Origin: DTKD01 sp050948905
GTDB taxonomy: Bacteria; Armatimonadota; UBA5829
Direction: 5' to 3'
Assembly: GCA_050948905.1 (NCBI GenBank)
Contig: JBMNES010000001.1
Location: 1,240,001-1,304,000 of the forward strand
DNA: 64,000 bases
The position numbers and the translations under genes are program-made. Positions 9,040 to 17,783 of the stretch are shown here, piece after piece. Positions within the stretch are counted from its first letter, which is position 1, and each line of letters opens with the position of its first letter. The notes beneath the pieces were generated by a model. That model was not told the origin of the DNA. It worked only from the letters and a program-made list of their open reading frames with translations, and did no database searches.

Positions 9040-9120
9040 GCGGTAAAAGCTTGATACTGTAATTGAATTATGCGCAAATCGCAGGAGTTATCACTGCGTT
9101 TGCCAAAGATTTCATGCAGT

Positions 9121-9936
9121 ATGAAAGGCATTTATGATTGCGAACTAATAGAACAGTATGAAGTATCCCCTGATGTGTGGGTCAGCAGCCTCGCGGGGCC
9201 GGAGATAGCCCGCGAGGCTGTGGCCGGTCAGTTTGTGAATGTGCAGGTTGCAAAGACTACGGATCCTCTGCTGCGACGGCCGTTTTCAATACACGCCGCC
9301 GACCCTGTCAAAGGCACCTTTTCTCTTCTGTATGTCGTCATAGGCCGTGGGACTCGTCTGCTGAGGCGGATCGCTACTGGTGAAACAATCAGCGTAGTCG
9401 GCCCGTTGGGCAGGGGATTCGACCTTGGCGAAGATGCGGATGCGGAGCACGTCGTCGTCGCCGGAGGCTGTGGGGCGGCCCCGCTGCATTTTTTGTGTGA
9501 CTCGCTGTGTGAGAAATGGGGCTGCGATAAAATCACCGTGCTCGCTGGCGGCAGGAGCAAAGATGCGGTGCTTTGTGAGGACGAGTTCAGAGCGCACGGA
9601 GTCGACGTCGAAGTCTCTACCGACGACGGCAGCTACGGGTTTGGCGGATATGTGACTCAGTTGCTGGAGGATCATCTGCGTCGACGCAGCGACCAGCTTC
9701 CCAGCATTAGAGTCTACTCTTGTGGCCCCCACCCGATGATGAAGGAAGTGGCGCGTATATGCCGAGAGCACAAACCGGCGAGCTGCCAGGTGTCTCTGGA
9801 GAACAATATGGCTTGTGGGATCGGCGTCTGCACAGGATGTGTTCAGAAAGTGAGAAAAGACGAGCACAGTTGGGAATATAAAAGGGTATGTGCAGATGGA
9901 CCGGTATTTGAGGCGGAGGAAATTATATGGGATTAG
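9121..9936 (+). CDS. pyrK: Dihydroorotate dehydrogenase B electron-transfer subunit
   Basis: PyrK passes electrons from dihydroorotate, via the flavin in PyrD, to NAD. The 271-residue product shows RRPFSI for FAD binding, GGCGAAPLHFL for the nucleotide-binding half, CGPHPMMK near the C-terminal side, and the [2Fe-2S] ligands C-x4-C-x2-C with a fourth Cys in RVCADGPVF. The ATG at 9121 is preferred because homologues start close to it, although no good ribosome site precedes it; in-frame codons back to 9070 are alternatives. It overlaps pyrD by 10 bp. Confidence 0.92.
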   Translation: MKGIYDCELIEQYEVSPDVWVSSLAGPEIAREAVAGQFVNVQVAKTTDPLLRRPFSIHAADPVKGTFSLLYVVIGRGTRLLRRIATGETISVVGPLGRGFDLGEDADAEHVVVAGGCGAAPLHFLCDSLCEKWGCDKITVLAGGRSKDAVLCEDEFRAHGVDVEVSTDDGSYGFGGYVTQLLEDHLRRRSDQLPSIRVYSCGPHPMMKEVARICREHKPASCQVSLENNMACGIGVCTGCVQKVRKDEHSWEYKRVCADGPVFEAEEIIWD

Positions 9937-10865
9937 GAGCGCATTCAGGCTCCGAATCAATCGCATTGGCGGTTGAAATCGGCAACATCAAGATGAAAAA
10001 CCCGGTCACGGTGGGTTCCGGCACTTTTGGCTTCGGCCAGGAGATGGCGGACTTTTATGATTTGTCCAGGCTGGGTGCAATAACGGTCAAGGGAACCTCC
10101 CTTGAGCCGTGGCAGGGAAACGAATATCCGCGCACTGTCGAGACCCCGTCGGGGATGCTTAACGCCATTGGGCTGCAAAACGACGGATTGGACTCGCTTA
10201 TTAACGATAAGATGCCGTTTTTGAGGCAGTTTGATTTGCCGGTGATAGTCAACGTGGTTGGGCAGTCTATAGAAGAGTATGCGGAAGTGGCGGCAAGGCT
10301 GGATAGTGTTGAGGGCGTATCAGGGTTGGAGATAAACGTCTCCTGTCCAAACGTCAAAAAAGGCTGCATGATATTTGGCACCACACCAGAAGGTACCGCG
10401 GAGGTGGTGCGGGCGGTTCGAGAAAGAACTAAGCTGACAATTATCACCAAACTGTCTCCTAATGTCACCGACATTGTTCCGATTGCGCAGGCAGCAGTGG
10501 ACGCTGGCAGCGACGCGCTGTCTCTGATAAATACGCTGCTGGGCACGGCCATCGACCCGTGGAATCGCAAGTTTCGGCTTGCTAATATAACCGGCGGCCT
10601 GAGCGGGCCTGCGATTAAACCGGTTGCCCTTAGAATGGTCTACGAAGTGGCGCGCAGCGTCGACGTTCCGCTGATTGGAATGGGCGGCATAATGACGGCG
10701 ATGGACGCGGTGGAGTTTATGCTTGCGGGGGCCTCTGCGGTTGCTGTTGGCACTGGCAATTTCGTTAATCCTACCGCTGGCGTGGATATAGTAGATGGCA
10801 TTGAGGAGTATCTGTCGAAGATGGGGTTTGCTGACGTTAAGGAGATCGTCGGCACAGTGAGCTAA
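9927..10865 (+). CDS. pyrD: Dihydroorotate dehydrogenase B catalytic subunit
   Basis: This 312-residue TIM-barrel flavoprotein oxidises dihydroorotate to orotate. It shows NPVTVGSGTFGFG at the N-terminus, the active-site loop NVSCPNVKKG with the catalytic Cys typical of class 1B enzymes, KLSPNVTD, and the FMN phosphate-binding GMGGIMTAMDAVEFMLAGA. The Cys (not Ser) base and the adjacent pyrK place it in the NAD-dependent heterotetrameric class. A TATATGGGATTAGG start region lies within the end of pyrK, so the two subunits are translationally coupled. Confidence 0.95.
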   Translation: MGLGAHSGSESIALAVEIGNIKMKNPVTVGSGTFGFGQEMADFYDLSRLGAITVKGTSLEPWQGNEYPRTVETPSGMLNAIGLQNDGLDSLINDKMPFLRQFDLPVIVNVVGQSIEEYAEVAARLDSVEGVSGLEINVSCPNVKKGCMIFGTTPEGTAEVVRAVRERTKLTIITKLSPNVTDIVPIAQAAVDAGSDALSLINTLLGTAIDPWNRKFRLANITGGLSGPAIKPVALRMVYEVARSVDVPLIGMGGIMTAMDAVEFMLAGASAVAVGTGNFVNPTAGVDIVDGIEEYLSKMGFADVKEIVGTVS

Positions 10866-10876
10866 AAGGAGCTGCG

Positions 10877-11587
10877 ATGAACAATATTATTCTACCTCTG
10901 GACGTGGACTCGACGGAAAAGGCCGTTGCGATGGTGGAGTTGCTCAAAGACGACGTGGCGGCTTTTAAGGTTGGGCTGGAGCTTATCAACACGGCGGGGT
11001 TTGGGGTTTTTGAGAGAATCAAGCAGGCCGGGGCGCGGCAGATTTTCTACGATTGCAAGTTCCACGATATACCAAACACCGTAGCCGGGGCCTGCCGGGG
11101 AGCGGCGGCGCTGGGGGTATGGATGATCAACGTTCATTGCACCGGCGGGCTTGCTATGATGAAAGCCGCAAAAGAGGCCAGCGTCGAGCAATCCGCCAGA
11201 CTCGGAGTGCAAACGCCACTGGTAATCGGGGTCACTATGCTTACAAGCATAGACCAGGCGACTCTAAACAACGAAATCCGTGTGCCGGGAACGGTGGCCG
11301 ATGAGGTGGTGCATTTGGCCAAACTGGCGAAAGAGGCTGGGTTGGACGGAGTAGTGGCCTCGCCTCATGAAATTGAGCTTATTCGAGAAGCGTGCGGGCC
11401 GCGTTTTGTCATAGTGACGCCTGGGGTCAGGCCGGCTGGCGCTGACATTGGAGATCAGAAGCGGGTTATGCCTCCTGCCGAGGCGGTGGCAAAGGGAGCG
11501 GATTATCTGGTAATCGGCCGCCCGATCACTAAGGCGGACGACCCCAGGGCCGCAGCTCAGGCCATCGCCGCATCCTGCAAATTGTAA
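10877..11587 (+). CDS. pyrF: Orotidine 5'-phosphate decarboxylase
   Basis: PyrF makes UMP from OMP. The 236-residue protein has the class I signature: ILPLDVDS near the N-terminus, the catalytic D-K-x2-D-x2-N set in FYDCKFHDIPNTV, VTMLTS, and the phosphate-binding VTPGVRPAG and VIGRPIT. AAAGGAG precedes the ATG, and it follows pyrD by 11 bp, completing a pyrK-pyrD-pyrF operon. Other pyrimidine genes (pyrB, C, E) are not in the window. Confidence 0.96.
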   Translation: MNNIILPLDVDSTEKAVAMVELLKDDVAAFKVGLELINTAGFGVFERIKQAGARQIFYDCKFHDIPNTVAGACRGAAALGVWMINVHCTGGLAMMKAAKEASVEQSARLGVQTPLVIGVTMLTSIDQATLNNEIRVPGTVADEVVHLAKLAKEAGLDGVVASPHEIELIREACGPRFVIVTPGVRPAGADIGDQKRVMPPAEAVAKGADYLVIGRPITKADDPRAAAQAIAASCKL

Positions 11588-11690
11588 GAAGAAATATTTT
11601 TTGGCAGGAGGATATGGCCACCGCAATATCTAACACATCCTTAAGAGAATATGAAATAAACTTAAGGTTGATGGAGGAAGAGGTGGCCAG

Positions 11691-12383
11691 ATGCGCTATC
11701 TGCTAATTGTTGCTTGTTTGATTATGGTCGCCGGCTGTGTTTTGGCCGACGACATCGTGACCATGCCCACCGCTAACCAGCTCAAAGCCGGGGAGGTGGA
11801 CGCCGCTGTATATTATCTGAAACTGGACGCCCCTAAGAGCGCGCCGAATCCGCAGCATGTGAATTATCAGACGGTTTACATCGGTCTTACTGATCGAATT
11901 GAGCTGGACGCTCACCTTGCGCAGGTTCACAGGGATCGGGATTCCACGGTGCTGGTGGCGAGCTATAAGGCGCTGAGCGAGACAAAAACTCTGCCCGATG
12001 TGGTGGTGGGATGTCGAAATCTTACCGGCACGCAGACGACTAATCACCCTGTCTTTAAAGATCGCAGCAAGGATCGGTCTTATTTTATTGCAGGGGCGAA
12101 GACCTTTTTTGCGGACAAGTCGAAGCCAGGGCCTCCGTTGGTGCGCGCTCACCTGGCGCTGGGCACGCAGGACTGGACCCTGCTCGGCGAGGTGCGGCAC
12201 AGAGGAGTGTTCGGCGGATTGCAGTTTTTGTTCAAGCCGGATTTTGGGGCAGTGGCGCAATATGACGGCCAGGACATGATCACCGGCCTCACGTTTATGC
12301 CGAAAAACACCGGTCTGACGATTAAAGGCGGCAGTTACGGCGATCACCTGTGGCTCGGCCTGTCGCTCAGAAAGGCGTTTTAG
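11691..12383 (+). CDS. Secreted beta-rich protein, possible outer-membrane barrel
   Basis: The 230-residue product begins with a signal peptide (MRYLLIVACLIMVAGCVLA). VAGC fits a lipobox, but cleavage after VLA is equally possible. The mature part starts IVTMPTANQLKAGEVDAAVYYLKL and continues in short alternating strands with aromatic belts, ending in an aromatic-containing LSLRKAF, as outer-membrane barrels do. The opening resembles the protein at 27081 (VVPTGDALGKGDWNAGFFFE), so both probably belong to one barrel family. GGAGGAAGAGGTGG precedes the ATG. Function unknown. Confidence 0.6.
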   Translation: MRYLLIVACLIMVAGCVLADDIVTMPTANQLKAGEVDAAVYYLKLDAPKSAPNPQHVNYQTVYIGLTDRIELDAHLAQVHRDRDSTVLVASYKALSETKTLPDVVVGCRNLTGTQTTNHPVFKDRSKDRSYFIAGAKTFFADKSKPGPPLVRAHLALGTQDWTLLGEVRHRGVFGGLQFLFKPDFGAVAQYDGQDMITGLTFMPKNTGLTIKGGSYGDHLWLGLSLRKAF

Positions 12384-12408
12384 CTGAAGGTAATGTGCGA
12401 TCCACAGC

Positions 12409-12550
12409 CGGTGTCATTTCGAACGAAGTGAGAAATCTGCTTTTTCGAAATCCGAGGTCAGCCGTTTGAGGTCCGAATAGGCACGTGGCGCCTGGCTCTC
12501 GTGTTTTTCTTTTTATGTCATCCCGCGGCAAGTCGCGGGATGACCTCCTG
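12409..12550 (+). repeat. GTCATTTCGA-type repeat plus GTCATCC hairpin
   Basis: A GTCATTTCGA element with AGAAATCTGCTTTTTCGA is followed by the hairpin ATCCCGCG-gcaagt-CGCGGGAT (12515-12540), a relative of the ATCCTGCG hairpins at 29.2 and 62.3 kb. A TATACT -10 box sits downstream at 12602-12607, ahead of the GHMP kinase gene. Confidence 0.6.
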
Positions 12551-12629
12551 TCCTGATATTTTCCCCATAGACCCCGCAAGCATTTTGTGCTAATCTCATG
12601 TGTATACTAAAGAGGTGGGCGCCAAATAT

Positions 12630-14489
12630 ATGAGTGATACTTTCAGGATGGAAGTCGAAGCCGTGCCGCCGGCGGAAATTGCGCGCAAACTGCAGTCGGG
12701 GACTGCGGAAATTGACGATTATCTCGATGGGCAGATTTATGCCAACTCCGATCGTCAATACCTGGCGCGCCAGCGCAAAAGACTTGCCGATACTGCTTTG
12801 CTGCATGCTCAGAATGTGGGGGATGCGCCCTCGTATCTGGTGAGAGCGCCGGGTCGATTGAACGCGTTTCTAGAGTATCTGGATATGTGTGCAGGGGATC
12901 ATATGTCGACCACGATCGACGGCGATGTCCCAGCCGCCATCACTCCCCGAAACGATGACATCATAAGCGTTACAAATATTAACCCGCTCTTTCCTGCCAC
13001 TGAAATATCAATTACTGAGCAGTTCCGAGCCTTTGCCGACGCCCCCTGGGATCAGCACGCCAAAGACTTGCAGGACAACTGGGACAATCGCTCTTTAATA
13101 TATCCGCACTACGGCAGGCCGCAGGGCAACTGGCTCAACTATGTCCTTAGCCCTTATATGCGCACTTTATGGGATAATCCAACGCTTCCCATTCGCGGCG
13201 CCGATATCACATTCGGAGAAGCGACCGCACCTTTCCGCGCAGGCACAAGTTCGTCTTCTGCAATAGTCGTCCTGTCATTTCTTGCGATGTATTTATGCAA
13301 CAAAGACCTGCTGCCGGAGTGGAACGTCCAACAAGTTTGTAAGATGCTCGGCGAGGCGGAGTGGTATGTAGGAACCCACGGTGGCGCCAACGACCAGACA
13401 ACGATTTTGCGCAACCCGGTCAACAGCGTAGTCTATAATAGACACTCCAAACCCGACCTCGACTCGACCCCGCTGCCGTTTCTAAAGGGCGTCCACGTCG
13501 TGTTGGCGAACTCATTATGGGAGGTCAACAAGACCCTCGGCGGCAACCAGAGCTTCAATATGCGCAAGGGCTGGATGCAGATGGGGGACGAGCTGGCTAA
13601 GCTCATAATACAGTCGGTTCGACAGGCGCAGGCGGATGGAGCAGACACGGAGCCGGGATGGCTTGGGCGGCTTTTAAAAGAAAAGTATGGTTTCACTGTC
13701 GGCGGGCCGGTGCCGATTCTGGAATCCAGCCCGGATGTTTGGGAAAAGATCGAAGCCAACTATTGCAAGTTCGGCAGCCTGCACAGGGACATTCTCGGCA
13801 TATCGGACGACGCTATTCGAGAGTTTCTGCTGCTTCTGCCCGTAAAAGTCACACCCGACGAAGCCGGGGTTATATTCGGCAAGGATCGAGCGACGATTGA
13901 GCGCATCTACACAAGCCCTCGGCGACATATCGGCGGTTATCACATCCGCACCACGGCCAGATTCTTCCATAAGGAAAATATCATCGGCAGCGAACTGGAG
14001 AGGATATTCCTGGAGGCGGACAGCAGGCTGACAAGCGGTGAGATCACAGTCGATTCACCTGAGATGGACGAGTACAGGGTTAAGGTCGGCCGTATGGTCG
14101 ATGAGCTTCAGGACATTCTGGCTATCGACTTCCGGGTCTCCAACCCGCAACTCGATTTGCTACTTACTATAGCGCGCAGGGGGCCGGGATATCTCGGCGG
14201 CAAACTGACCGGTGCGGGCAAGGGCGGCTGTGTTTCGCTGCTGGTGCGTGAGAGCGAATCGGCGGCGATGTGTGAGTATCTGGATCGAGAATATTATAAT
14301 AAGCCCGAGTATTTCGAGTTTTATCGACAGGTGCTGGAAGATGAGCGCAGATTTTTCGAGCCGGGCAGCATTGAGCACGAATCCGCCGACGAGAGGTTGG
14401 GGATTCTTGATGCTGCGCTTGCGTCTATAGAGAAGCAGAGGAGAGTAATCACCTTCAGCCGTGGAGCGTGTGCTCTCGATCTGCCATAA
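12630..14489 (+). CDS. Galactokinase-like GHMP kinase, long form
   Basis: Three GHMP motifs are present: APGRLNAFLEYLD (residues 73-85, the nucleotide/sugar site), PFRAGTSSSSAIVV (201-214, the phosphate-binding loop) and GGKLTGAGKGG (523-533). The product is 619 residues, far longer than the 350-400 of normal galactokinases, with about 70 extra N-terminal residues and a long insert between motifs 2 and 3. It probably phosphorylates a sugar or sugar acid at C1, but the substrate is open. The ATG at 12630 follows GAGGTGG; an upstream GTG at 12600 lies inside the probable promoter and is less likely. Confidence 0.8.
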   Translation: MSDTFRMEVEAVPPAEIARKLQSGTAEIDDYLDGQIYANSDRQYLARQRKRLADTALLHAQNVGDAPSYLVRAPGRLNAFLEYLDMCAGDHMSTTIDGDVPAAITPRNDDIISVTNINPLFPATEISITEQFRAFADAPWDQHAKDLQDNWDNRSLIYPHYGRPQGNWLNYVLSPYMRTLWDNPTLPIRGADITFGEATAPFRAGTSSSSAIVVLSFLAMYLCNKDLLPEWNVQQVCKMLGEAEWYVGTHGGANDQTTILRNPVNSVVYNRHSKPDLDSTPLPFLKGVHVVLANSLWEVNKTLGGNQSFNMRKGWMQMGDELAKLIIQSVRQAQADGADTEPGWLGRLLKEKYGFTVGGPVPILESSPDVWEKIEANYCKFGSLHRDILGISDDAIREFLLLLPVKVTPDEAGVIFGKDRATIERIYTSPRRHIGGYHIRTTARFFHKENIIGSELERIFLEADSRLTSGEITVDSPEMDEYRVKVGRMVDELQDILAIDFRVSNPQLDLLLTIARRGPGYLGGKLTGAGKGGCVSLLVRESESAAMCEYLDREYYNKPEYFEFYRQVLEDERRFFEPGSIEHESADERLGILDAALASIEKQRRVITFSRGACALDLP

Positions 14490-14512
14490 AAGATACTCTG
14501 AAAGGAGAGTCT

Positions 14513-15307
14513 ATGCGAATACGTTACTTAGTCGGCTTCACAATCCTGTGCGTGCTGTTGTGCGCAGGTATCGCTCGTGCCGAAGCGCCGAAAGCCTATA
14601 CCCAGGAAATCCCCGGAACACTGGTTAAATTCGATATGGTTCCTATCCCTGCCGGGGAGATCACCATGCCCGACCCGGACAAGGAGGGCGCCACCAAAAA
14701 GATCAAAGTAGGCCCACTTTATATATCCAAAACGGAGACCACCTGGGATGCTTATGATGCCTACAGGCTCGGCAGCCTTGATAAAGTGAAGCTCGTCGAC
14801 AAAGACGCTGCTTCTGCGCCAAGCAATCCCTATGGCGCTGTCGACTGTGGGTTTGGCCATAAGGGGTTTCCTGTCATAAATGTGACCTATCTAGGCGCGC
14901 AGTCCTATTGCAAATGGCTGTCTGAAAAGACGGGCCATAAATATCGACTGCCCACCGAGGCGGAATGGGAATACGCCTGCCGAGCCGGAACTGCGGAACC
15001 AACTGCGGAGCAGATAAAAGCCTGCGCGGTCACATTCGCAGAAAAAACCTGTGCGGTCGGATCGAAACAGGCTAATGCGTGGGGTTTGCACGACATGCTT
15101 GGCAATGTAGCCGAGTGGTGCGTCGACCTCAAAGGCAAGCCGGTGGTGTGTGGTGGGTCGTTTATGGATCTGCCCGCGAAAGTAAAACCGTCAGCTCGAA
15201 AATATCAAACCGATGCGTGGCAGGCAAATGACCCCCAGGACCCGAAGAGTAAATGGTGGCTATCTGATGGCTCGTTCGTCGGGTTCAGGGTGGTTCGCGA
15301 GCCTTAA
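14513..15307 (+). CDS. Exported formylglycine-generating-enzyme-like (SUMF1) protein
   Basis: The 264-residue protein has a signal peptide ending near ARA-EA and a SUMF1/FGE-sulfatase fold: VPIPAGEITM, YISKTETTWDAYDAY, FPVINVTYLGAQSYCKWLS, YRLPTEAEWEYACRAG, GNVAEWC and a final FVGFRVVREP. True formylglycine generators need two active-site Cys in a GGSW...C pattern; here the region reads VVCGGSFMD and has no second Cys at that place, so conversion of sulfatase Cys is unlikely. Carbohydrate binding or another oxidase role is possible. AAAGGAGAG precedes the chosen ATG. Confidence 0.8.
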   Translation: MRIRYLVGFTILCVLLCAGIARAEAPKAYTQEIPGTLVKFDMVPIPAGEITMPDPDKEGATKKIKVGPLYISKTETTWDAYDAYRLGSLDKVKLVDKDAASAPSNPYGAVDCGFGHKGFPVINVTYLGAQSYCKWLSEKTGHKYRLPTEAEWEYACRAGTAEPTAEQIKACAVTFAEKTCAVGSKQANAWGLHDMLGNVAEWCVDLKGKPVVCGGSFMDLPAKVKPSARKYQTDAWQANDPQDPKSKWWLSDGSFVGFRVVREP

Positions 15308-15414
15308 TGTGTTATATTTGGCTCTGAGTTGAGACTAATATATATTTATTTTAGATGCATGCGGGTCTGATTGAGCAGAAGACGCGCTGCGTTGCAAAAC
15401 AAAGGGAGATCATA

Positions 15415-16689
15415 ATGGAGAAGGGATTTTCTCGAAGAGACTTTTTGAAGTCAACGGCTGCCGCGGCAGTGCTCGTCGGGGCAGGGCCAGCACTTTTGGG
15501 ACAGAGCGTCCATGCTGCGGGTTCTGATACGATACGCGTTGGAGTAATCGGCTGCGGCGGACGAGGTACTGGGGCTGCCAAGGACTGCATAGCTGGTGGC
15601 GGACCGGGCATAAAAATCGTGGCGCTCGGAGACCTGTTTCAAGATCGGCTGGACGGCTGTTTTAACAGCCTGAACGGCGATGAGAACATCAAAAAGCAGA
15701 TCGACATCCCTGTCGGCCGGCGGTTCGTCGGTTTCGACGCGTACAAGAGCGTTATAAACAGCGGTGTGGATATGGTGATTCTGGCCGCGCCTCCCGGTTT
15801 CAGACCGAGCCATTTCGAGGCTGCTATAAAGGCTGGCAAGCACGTATTTATGGAAAAGCCGGTCGCAGTCGACGGCCCTGGCGTTCGCACGGTCATAGCC
15901 GCCGGTGAGCTGGCCACACAGAAGAAGCTCGGAGTTGTTGCAGGAACCCAGCGCAGGCATCAGAAAAACTACATCGAAACCATCAAGCGCATTCAGGATG
16001 GAGCGATCGGAGAGATCACGGGCGGCCAGTGCTACTGGAACCAGGGCGGTCTTTGGAATCACGCCCGCAAGCCGGAGTGGACCGACATGGAATGGCAGTG
16101 CCGCAACTGGCTGTATTTCACCTGGCTTTCCGGTGACCACATCTGCGAGCAGCACGTCCACAACATCGACGTCATCAACTGGGTGATGGGCAAATGCCCC
16201 GAAAAGGCTATCGGAATGGGCGGCCGAGAGGTTCGTACGGATCCGGCATTCGGAAACATCTTCGACCACTTCGCAATCGAGTTCATCTATCCTGGTGATG
16301 TCCATATTCTCAGCATGTGCCGGCAGATCGACGGGTGTGCTAACAACGTCTCCGAGCGCGTGATCGGAACGAAGGGTTACTCTAACTGCAGCGGCGCTAT
16401 CTTCAGCGGCGACCCGTGGAGATTCGAAGGCGACAGCCCCAGCGGTTATATGCAGGAGCACAAGGACCTCATCGACAGCATTCGCGCAGGCAACCCGATA
16501 AACGAGGCCAGAACTGTGGCGGAAAGCTGCCTGACTGCGATTATGGGCAGAATGTCGGCCTACACAGGCCAGGAGATTTCCTGGGAGCAGGCACTCAATT
16601 CCCAGGAGAATCTGATGCCCGCCAAGCTCGAGCTCGGCCCGATCCCAGTGGCGCCGATCGCCGTGCCGGGTCAGACTAAGTTCATCTAA
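15415..16689 (+). CDS. Tat-exported Gfo/Idh/MocA family oxidoreductase
   Basis: The ATG follows AAAGGGAG and opens a twin-arginine signal (FSRRDFLKSTAAAAVLVGAG). The mature part has the Rossmann fingerprint IRVGVIGCGGRGTGAAKD, the EKPVAVDGPG motif with the conserved Lys, and the downstream DxxxH-like region around ICEQHVHNIDVINW typical of the secreted subfamily in Planctomycetota and Armatimonadota. These enzymes use a tightly bound NAD(P) to oxidise or epimerise sugars and inositols. At 424 residues it is full length. A hairpin and a Tat-exported isomerase-like gene follow, suggesting a joint sugar pathway in the periplasm. Confidence 0.9.
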   Translation: MEKGFSRRDFLKSTAAAAVLVGAGPALLGQSVHAAGSDTIRVGVIGCGGRGTGAAKDCIAGGGPGIKIVALGDLFQDRLDGCFNSLNGDENIKKQIDIPVGRRFVGFDAYKSVINSGVDMVILAAPPGFRPSHFEAAIKAGKHVFMEKPVAVDGPGVRTVIAAGELATQKKLGVVAGTQRRHQKNYIETIKRIQDGAIGEITGGQCYWNQGGLWNHARKPEWTDMEWQCRNWLYFTWLSGDHICEQHVHNIDVINWVMGKCPEKAIGMGGREVRTDPAFGNIFDHFAIEFIYPGDVHILSMCRQIDGCANNVSERVIGTKGYSNCSGAIFSGDPWRFEGDSPSGYMQEHKDLIDSIRAGNPINEARTVAESCLTAIMGRMSAYTGQEISWEQALNSQENLMPAKLELGPIPVAPIAVPGQTKFI

Positions 16690-16721
16690 GATCACGTGAC
16701 GCGATCATAGGATAATCAAAA

Positions 16722-16743
16722 TGGGCTGGAGTGTACCAGCCCA
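16722..16743 (+). other. Intercistronic hairpin
   Basis: TGGGCTGG and CCAGCCCA form a perfect 8-bp stem with a six-base loop between the oxidoreductase and isomerase-like genes. It has no T-run, so it more likely protects or processes a shared mRNA than ends it. Confidence 0.5.
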
Positions 16744-16789
16744 ATCAATGTTAAAGTAACTCCGAGGAGTAATGACGAGGAGGTTTGAG

Positions 16790-17710
16790 ATGAAGATAAG
16801 CAGACGAGAATTGCTTACCACAGGCGCACTTGGTGGAGCGGCTCTGGTTGCGGGGCTTGCGGCGGGGTCGGCTGAGGCCAGCGCAGAGGATACCGGCTTA
16901 ATAGGCGCACCGAAGCCGAAGAAAGCCGGCGCTGTGCTTAAAATCGCAAGCCAGGAAGGTCGAATCCCCGGTAAGGATCTGCCGGAGAAGCTCGCCAAGA
17001 TGGAAAAATGGGACATCGACGGGCTGGAAGTCGGCGGTAAAGGGCTCGAAAATCGCGTAAAGGAGATCAGATCGGCCCTTGCCAACTCGAAGATCAAGTT
17101 TTCTGCGATATGCGCGGGGTTTGATGGCGCACTTATGAGCGACGATGCCGCCGTTCGGAAGCAGTGTGTGGACAGCATGAAGGTCATCCTCGCCGCTGCC
17201 GGTGAGCTCGGCTCGACGGGTTTGATATACGTGCCGGCATTCAATGGCCAGACCAAGCTCGACCACATCGAGGGACGCAAGGTGCTGCTTGATCAACTTC
17301 CGGAGCTTTGCGAATTCGCGCAGAAAGCGGGCACCAGAATGCTGCTTGAGCCGCTGAATCGCAAAGAAACCTGGTATGTGCGATTGGTCGCCGATGCTGC
17401 GTCGATCTGCCGGGATGTTGGGCATCCGGCGGCTTGTGTGATGGGCGACTTCTATCACATGTATATCGAGGAAACCAGCGATATGGGTGCGTTTCTTTCC
17501 GGCGGCGAGATGTTGCATCATGTGCATTTGGCCTCGATTAGAAGAAACCTGCCCGGTCAGGACGAACGCGACTACACCAACGGCTTCAAGGGCCTTAAGA
17601 TGCTCGGCTATCAGGACTTCTGCAGTTTTGAGTGCGGGTGCATCGGTGATCCGGAGGTCGAGATTCCGAAGTCGGTGCAGTTCCTGCGCAACCAGTGGAA
17701 AAAGGCTTAA
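16790..17710 (+). CDS. Tat-exported sugar phosphate isomerase/epimerase-like TIM barrel
   Basis: GAGGAGGT precedes the ATG. The 306-residue protein has a Tat signal (ISRRELLTTGALGGAALVAG) and an AP-endonuclease-2 type TIM barrel with metal-ligand patterns in LLEPLNRKE, CVMGDFYHMYIEE, HHVHLAS and FECGCIGDP. The family includes xylose isomerase-like epimerases and inosose dehydratases. Close linkage to the Gfo/Idh gene, also exported, suggests successive steps on a keto-sugar or inositol outside the cytoplasm. Which reaction it performs cannot be told. Confidence 0.85.
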   Translation: MKISRRELLTTGALGGAALVAGLAAGSAEASAEDTGLIGAPKPKKAGAVLKIASQEGRIPGKDLPEKLAKMEKWDIDGLEVGGKGLENRVKEIRSALANSKIKFSAICAGFDGALMSDDAAVRKQCVDSMKVILAAAGELGSTGLIYVPAFNGQTKLDHIEGRKVLLDQLPELCEFAQKAGTRMLLEPLNRKETWYVRLVADAASICRDVGHPAACVMGDFYHMYIEETSDMGAFLSGGEMLHHVHLASIRRNLPGQDERDYTNGFKGLKMLGYQDFCSFECGCIGDPEVEIPKSVQFLRNQWKKA

Positions 17711-17783
17711 ACCAGCCAGCATTATTAAACACAAGCGGAGGGGCAGACGTCCCTCCGCACTGCCGCCTGTGGAGGTGGTCGAT

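Noticed and set aside
14468..15307. Sulfatase-activating formylglycine generator
   Set aside because: The fold fits, but the pair of active-site Cys is missing, so the enzyme name would overstate the evidence.
15451..16695. A 414-residue reading frame antisense to the Gfo/Idh gene
   Set aside because: It is a shadow of a gene with strong Tat and Rossmann motifs; no ribosome site and low-complexity composition.
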